Source: Methanolinea sp. (GTDB lineage Archaea; Halobacteriota; Methanomicrobia; Methanomicrobiales; Methanospirillaceae). From it: a stretch of 64,000 bases of DNA. The DNA is taken from NCBI GenBank assembly GCA_018262855.1, contig JADFDO010000004.1, positions 152,591 to 216,590 of the forward strand, read 5' to 3'. Of the stretch, positions 61,676 to 64,000 are shown piece by piece; position 1 is the stretch's first letter; each line of letters opens with the position of its first letter. Both the position numbers and the translations under genes were made by a program. Under the pieces are notes generated by a model. The model was not told the DNA's origin. It ran no database searches and saw only the letters and a program-made list of their open reading frames with translations.

Positions 61676-64000
61676 ATGAAAAAAATATCCCTGCTTGCGA
61701 TGATGCCGGTAGTGCTGTCACTGCTGTTTTGCGCAGCGTCAGCATACACTATCCAGGTAGAGAACAGCCAGGTCTCCCATACCGGGGAGACAGCAACGCT
61801 TGCGATCACCCTTGATTCCGCCGATCCTTCAGGATTCGCGGGATATGATTTCAATGTCTCGATCAGCGACCCGTCGGTTGCGATCATCACAGGCGTTTCA
61901 TTCCCTTCGTGGGCGACTACCAGAGAAAACTCAACACTCCCCGCATCCGAGATAAGGCTGCGGGCTGTTGACCTTATGGAACAGGTCAATGCAGGTGCAA
62001 CCGCTGTGCCTCTTGCCACACTCACCGTGAGAGGAGAGGGAGCAGGAACCACCAGCATCACCATCACTCCAAAGAAAATTACTGCCGATGGCGGTTCCAG
62101 CCTGATATCTAGTACCATTCTTCAGACCGGAACTTTCACCGTCGATGAGGCACCCTCCACCGGGAGCCTGTTGGTCATATCCACTCCTGCCGGCGCGGCA
62201 ATCTCCCTTGATGGGACTGCAACCGGACATGTCACACCCTACACCTTCGACTCAATGAGTGCCGGTACCCATACTCTTGCGCTGAGTTTGAGTGGATATG
62301 TCTCTCAGAGCCGGGAGGTCACAGTCGCCGTCGGTTCAACTGCCGAAGCAGCCTTCACGCTTCTTAAGGAGTCTGAACAGGGCAGTGCGATCATCGCTGA
62401 CCACACGACGATTAACCTCACAAAAGTCCCGCAGGATGCCATCATCCAGGCAAAGGAGAACCTCCACATCGCCTACGGGCACACTTCGCACGGGAGCCAG
62501 ATCACGACCGGTATGACCGGCCTTGTCTCTTTCGCAGGAGCTCCCTATGGAGGAGACCTGTACCGGTGGAATAACGGTGGCACGAATGATGCGCTTGATC
62601 TCCGTGACAGCCCATTTTCCGGAGCATCGGATCTCGGCAACCCGGACAGGACTGCCTGGGCAACAGCAACACGGAATTACCTGAACACCCACCCTGATGT
62701 CAATGTCATCATGTGGTCCTGGTGCGGCCAAGTCGACGGGACCGAGGCACAGATCAACACATATCTCGACTTGATGGCCGATCTTGAAGCCGACTACCCG
62801 GACGTGAAATTCATCTACATGACCGGCCACCTGAACGGTGGTGGCGAGAGCGGCAACGTGAACCTCCGGAACGAACAGATCCGGAACTACTGCCGCGAGA
62901 ACAACAAGATCCTCTTCGATTTCGCAGACATCGAGAGCTATGATCCCGACGCAGCAACCAATTACATGGTTCTCTTCGCCGACGATGCCTGCAACTATAA
63001 ACTGAATGGTCAGACCCGAAACTGGGCAACAGAGTGGCAGGACAGCCACCCGGAGAATGTGGCAGGCGAGCCATCGTGGTACCAGTGCAGTGCGGCACAC
63101 ACCGAGCCACTCAATGCCAACATGAAGGCCTACGCGGCATGGTGGCTCTTTGCCAGGCTCGCCGGCTGGGATGGCTCTTCGGGAACTACCACCGGATCCT
63201 TAACAGTCACCTCAACGCCGGTTGGTGCCGCGATAACACTCGACGGAACCGAAACCGGACGGGTTACTCCGTACACCTTCGACAACCTGAATCTCGGTGA
63301 CCACACGGTCGCCCTGAACCTCGCAGAATATGAACCGGCATCTCAGACTGTGACTGTGGTTGCAGGGGCAACAGTACCTGCGGACTTCACTCTGGTCGAG
63401 ATTCCGAGTCCCACTACCGGATCCATCGCAGTCAATTCGACTCCTGAAGGAGCTGCGATCACTCTGGATGGATCGGAAACTGGACAGGTCACACCTTACA
63501 CCTTCGACAACCTGAATCCCGGTGACCACATTGTTGCCCTGAATCTTGCTGGGTATGAACCGGCATCTCAGACCGTTACCGTAGTTGCAGGATCAATCGC
63601 AACTGCTGACTTCACGCTCGTCGAGATTCCCAGTCCCACTACCGGATCCATCGCAGTCAATTCGACTCCTGAAGGAGCTGCGATCACCCTGGACGGAACT
63701 GAGACTGGACAGGTCACACCTTACACCTTCGACAACCTGAATCCCGGTGACCACACCGTCGCTCTGAGCCTTGCAGGATACGAACCTGCGACTCAGACAG
63801 TTGCGGTCGTTGCAGGATCGACTGTGAATGCTGAGTTCACTCTTGTCCTCATTCCGACTACTGGGTCACTCGCGGTGAATTCGACGCCTCAGGGAGCTGC
63901 AATCACGCTGGACGGAACCGAAACTGGTCAGGTCACACAATATACCTTCGACAACCTGAATCCCGGTGAACACATTGTTGCCCTTATTCTTGCTGGGTAT
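61676..64000 (+). CDS. Secreted cohesin-like / SGNH-like / multi-PEGA surface protein (C-terminus outside window)
   Basis: At least 775 residues, still open at the window edge. A signal peptide (1-22) precedes a cohesin-like beta domain at about 23-160 (TGETATLAITLDSADPSGFA, GYDFNVSISD, GTTSITITPKK). A PEGA domain follows (about 161-230), then a domain of about 265 residues with IAYGHTSHGSQ, VNVIMWSWCGQVDG, KFIYMTGHLNGGG and a late AAHTEPLN His, which I read tentatively as an SGNH-hydrolase-like or esterase domain. Four PEGA repeats at 506, 581, 656 and 729 end the visible part. It follows the dockerin gene by 114 bp; AGGAG precedes the ATG. Confidence 0.85.
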   Translation, partial: MKKISLLAMMPVVLSLLFCAASAYTIQVENSQVSHTGETATLAITLDSADPSGFAGYDFNVSISDPSVAIITGVSFPSWATTRENSTLPASEIRLRAVDLMEQVNAGATAVPLATLTVRGEGAGTTSITITPKKITADGGSSLISSTILQTGTFTVDEAPSTGSLLVISTPAGAAISLDGTATGHVTPYTFDSMSAGTHTLALSLSGYVSQSREVTVAVGSTAEAAFTLLKESEQGSAIIADHTTINLTKVPQDAIIQAKENLHIAYGHTSHGSQITTGMTGLVSFAGAPYGGDLYRWNNGGTNDALDLRDSPFSGASDLGNPDRTAWATATRNYLNTHPDVNVIMWSWCGQVDGTEAQINTYLDLMADLEADYPDVKFIYMTGHLNGGGESGNVNLRNEQIRNYCRENNKILFDFADIESYDPDAATNYMVLFADDACNYKLNGQTRNWATEWQDSHPENVAGEPSWYQCSAAHTEPLNANMKAYAAWWLFARLAGWDGSSGTTTGSLTVTSTPVGAAITLDGTETGRVTPYTFDNLNLGDHTVALNLAEYEPASQTVTVVAGATVPADFTLVEIPSPTTGSIAVNSTPEGAAITLDGSETGQVTPYTFDNLNPGDHIVALNLAGYEPASQTVTVVAGSIATADFTLVEIPSPTTGSIAVNSTPEGAAITLDGTETGQVTPYTFDNLNPGDHTVALSLAGYEPATQTVAVVAGSTVNAEFTLVLIPTTGSLAVNSTPQGAAITLDGTETGQVTQYTFDNLNPGEHIVALILAGY
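63193..64000 (+). repeat. Tandem PEGA-domain repeats of about 225 bp
   Basis: Four PEGA units beginning near 63193, 63419, 63644 and 63861 are very similar at nucleotide level; GGATCCATCGCAGTCAATTC recurs 225 bp apart at 63419 and 63644. Each encodes the pattern TPxGAAITLDGTETGxVTPYT. The array runs past the window. High identity points to recent expansion by recombination. Confidence 0.9.

Overview
This window reads as chromosomal DNA of a methanogenic archaeon, most likely of the order Methanomicrobiales (a Methanoregula/Methanosphaerula-like genome is my inference; no rRNA or marker gene is present to settle it). The reasons are a 68-residue archaeal histone, TATA-type AT-rich promoters, cupin-type archaeal phosphoglucose isomerase, DUF5320 and DUF134 proteins, an MTH1187-family protein, the beta-lysine (ablA/ablB) osmolyte pathway, and surface proteins built from NosD, NHL, PEGA, cohesin-like and dockerin-like modules. 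Strong GGAGG/GGTGA ribosome binding sites and ATGA/GTGA stop-start overlaps are common.

Layout. 1-6754 (minus): one giant secreted beta-helix surface protein with a 42-bp minisatellite near its start. 7071-10986: small membrane, HNH-like, methyltransferase, CGGC, DUF5320/DUF134 and HIT genes. 11169-17680: an iron region, with feoA-feoB-DtxR regulator behind a perfect 14-bp palindromic operator, converging on a four-gene metal-complex ABC operon that includes a SAM methyltransferase. 17836-24003: cysteine desulfurase operon, J-domain protein, MgtA-like P-type ATPase, histone, small zinc ribbon. 24459-32954: two PAS histidine kinases flanking a group of small lipoproteins, two with Cache sensor domains, plus a methyltransferase. 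33344-37050: two small secreted proteins, a CHAD-HD fusion and a membrane protein. 37116-40693: a redox/sulfur region in which a 32-residue stand-alone fragment of hybrid cluster protein heads a minus-strand operon (cupin, two small zinc proteins, ferredoxin), divergent from an HxlR regulator, a cupin and a small siroheme reductase-like protein. 40916-48097: phosphoglucose isomerase, HprK-like P-loop protein, OFA transporter, SulP and TrkH. 48349-52013: B12 transporter btuF-btuC-btuD (btuD with an extra C-terminal domain), a small overlapping ORF and an MTH1187-family gene. 52308-58000: an osmotic-stress island, MscS - degenerate ATPase - MscS - small ORF - ablA - ablB. 58177-64000: a TIM-barrel isomerase-like protein and two surface genes, an NHL propeller with a dockerin-like tail followed by a cohesin-like/PEGA protein that runs off the window.

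How the parts fit. The iron genes form a plausible regulated module. The 52-58 kb island joins turgor release (two MscS channels) to compatible-solute synthesis. The dockerin-like and cohesin-like proteins lie side by side and share leader-sequence features, so they may assemble at the cell surface. The least explained items are the mini hybrid-cluster protein, the ATPase between the two channels, two small ORFs joined to known genes by stop-start overlaps (51493-51723 and 55502-55717), the CHAD-HD fusion and the secreted cysteine-rich protein at 33344-33679.
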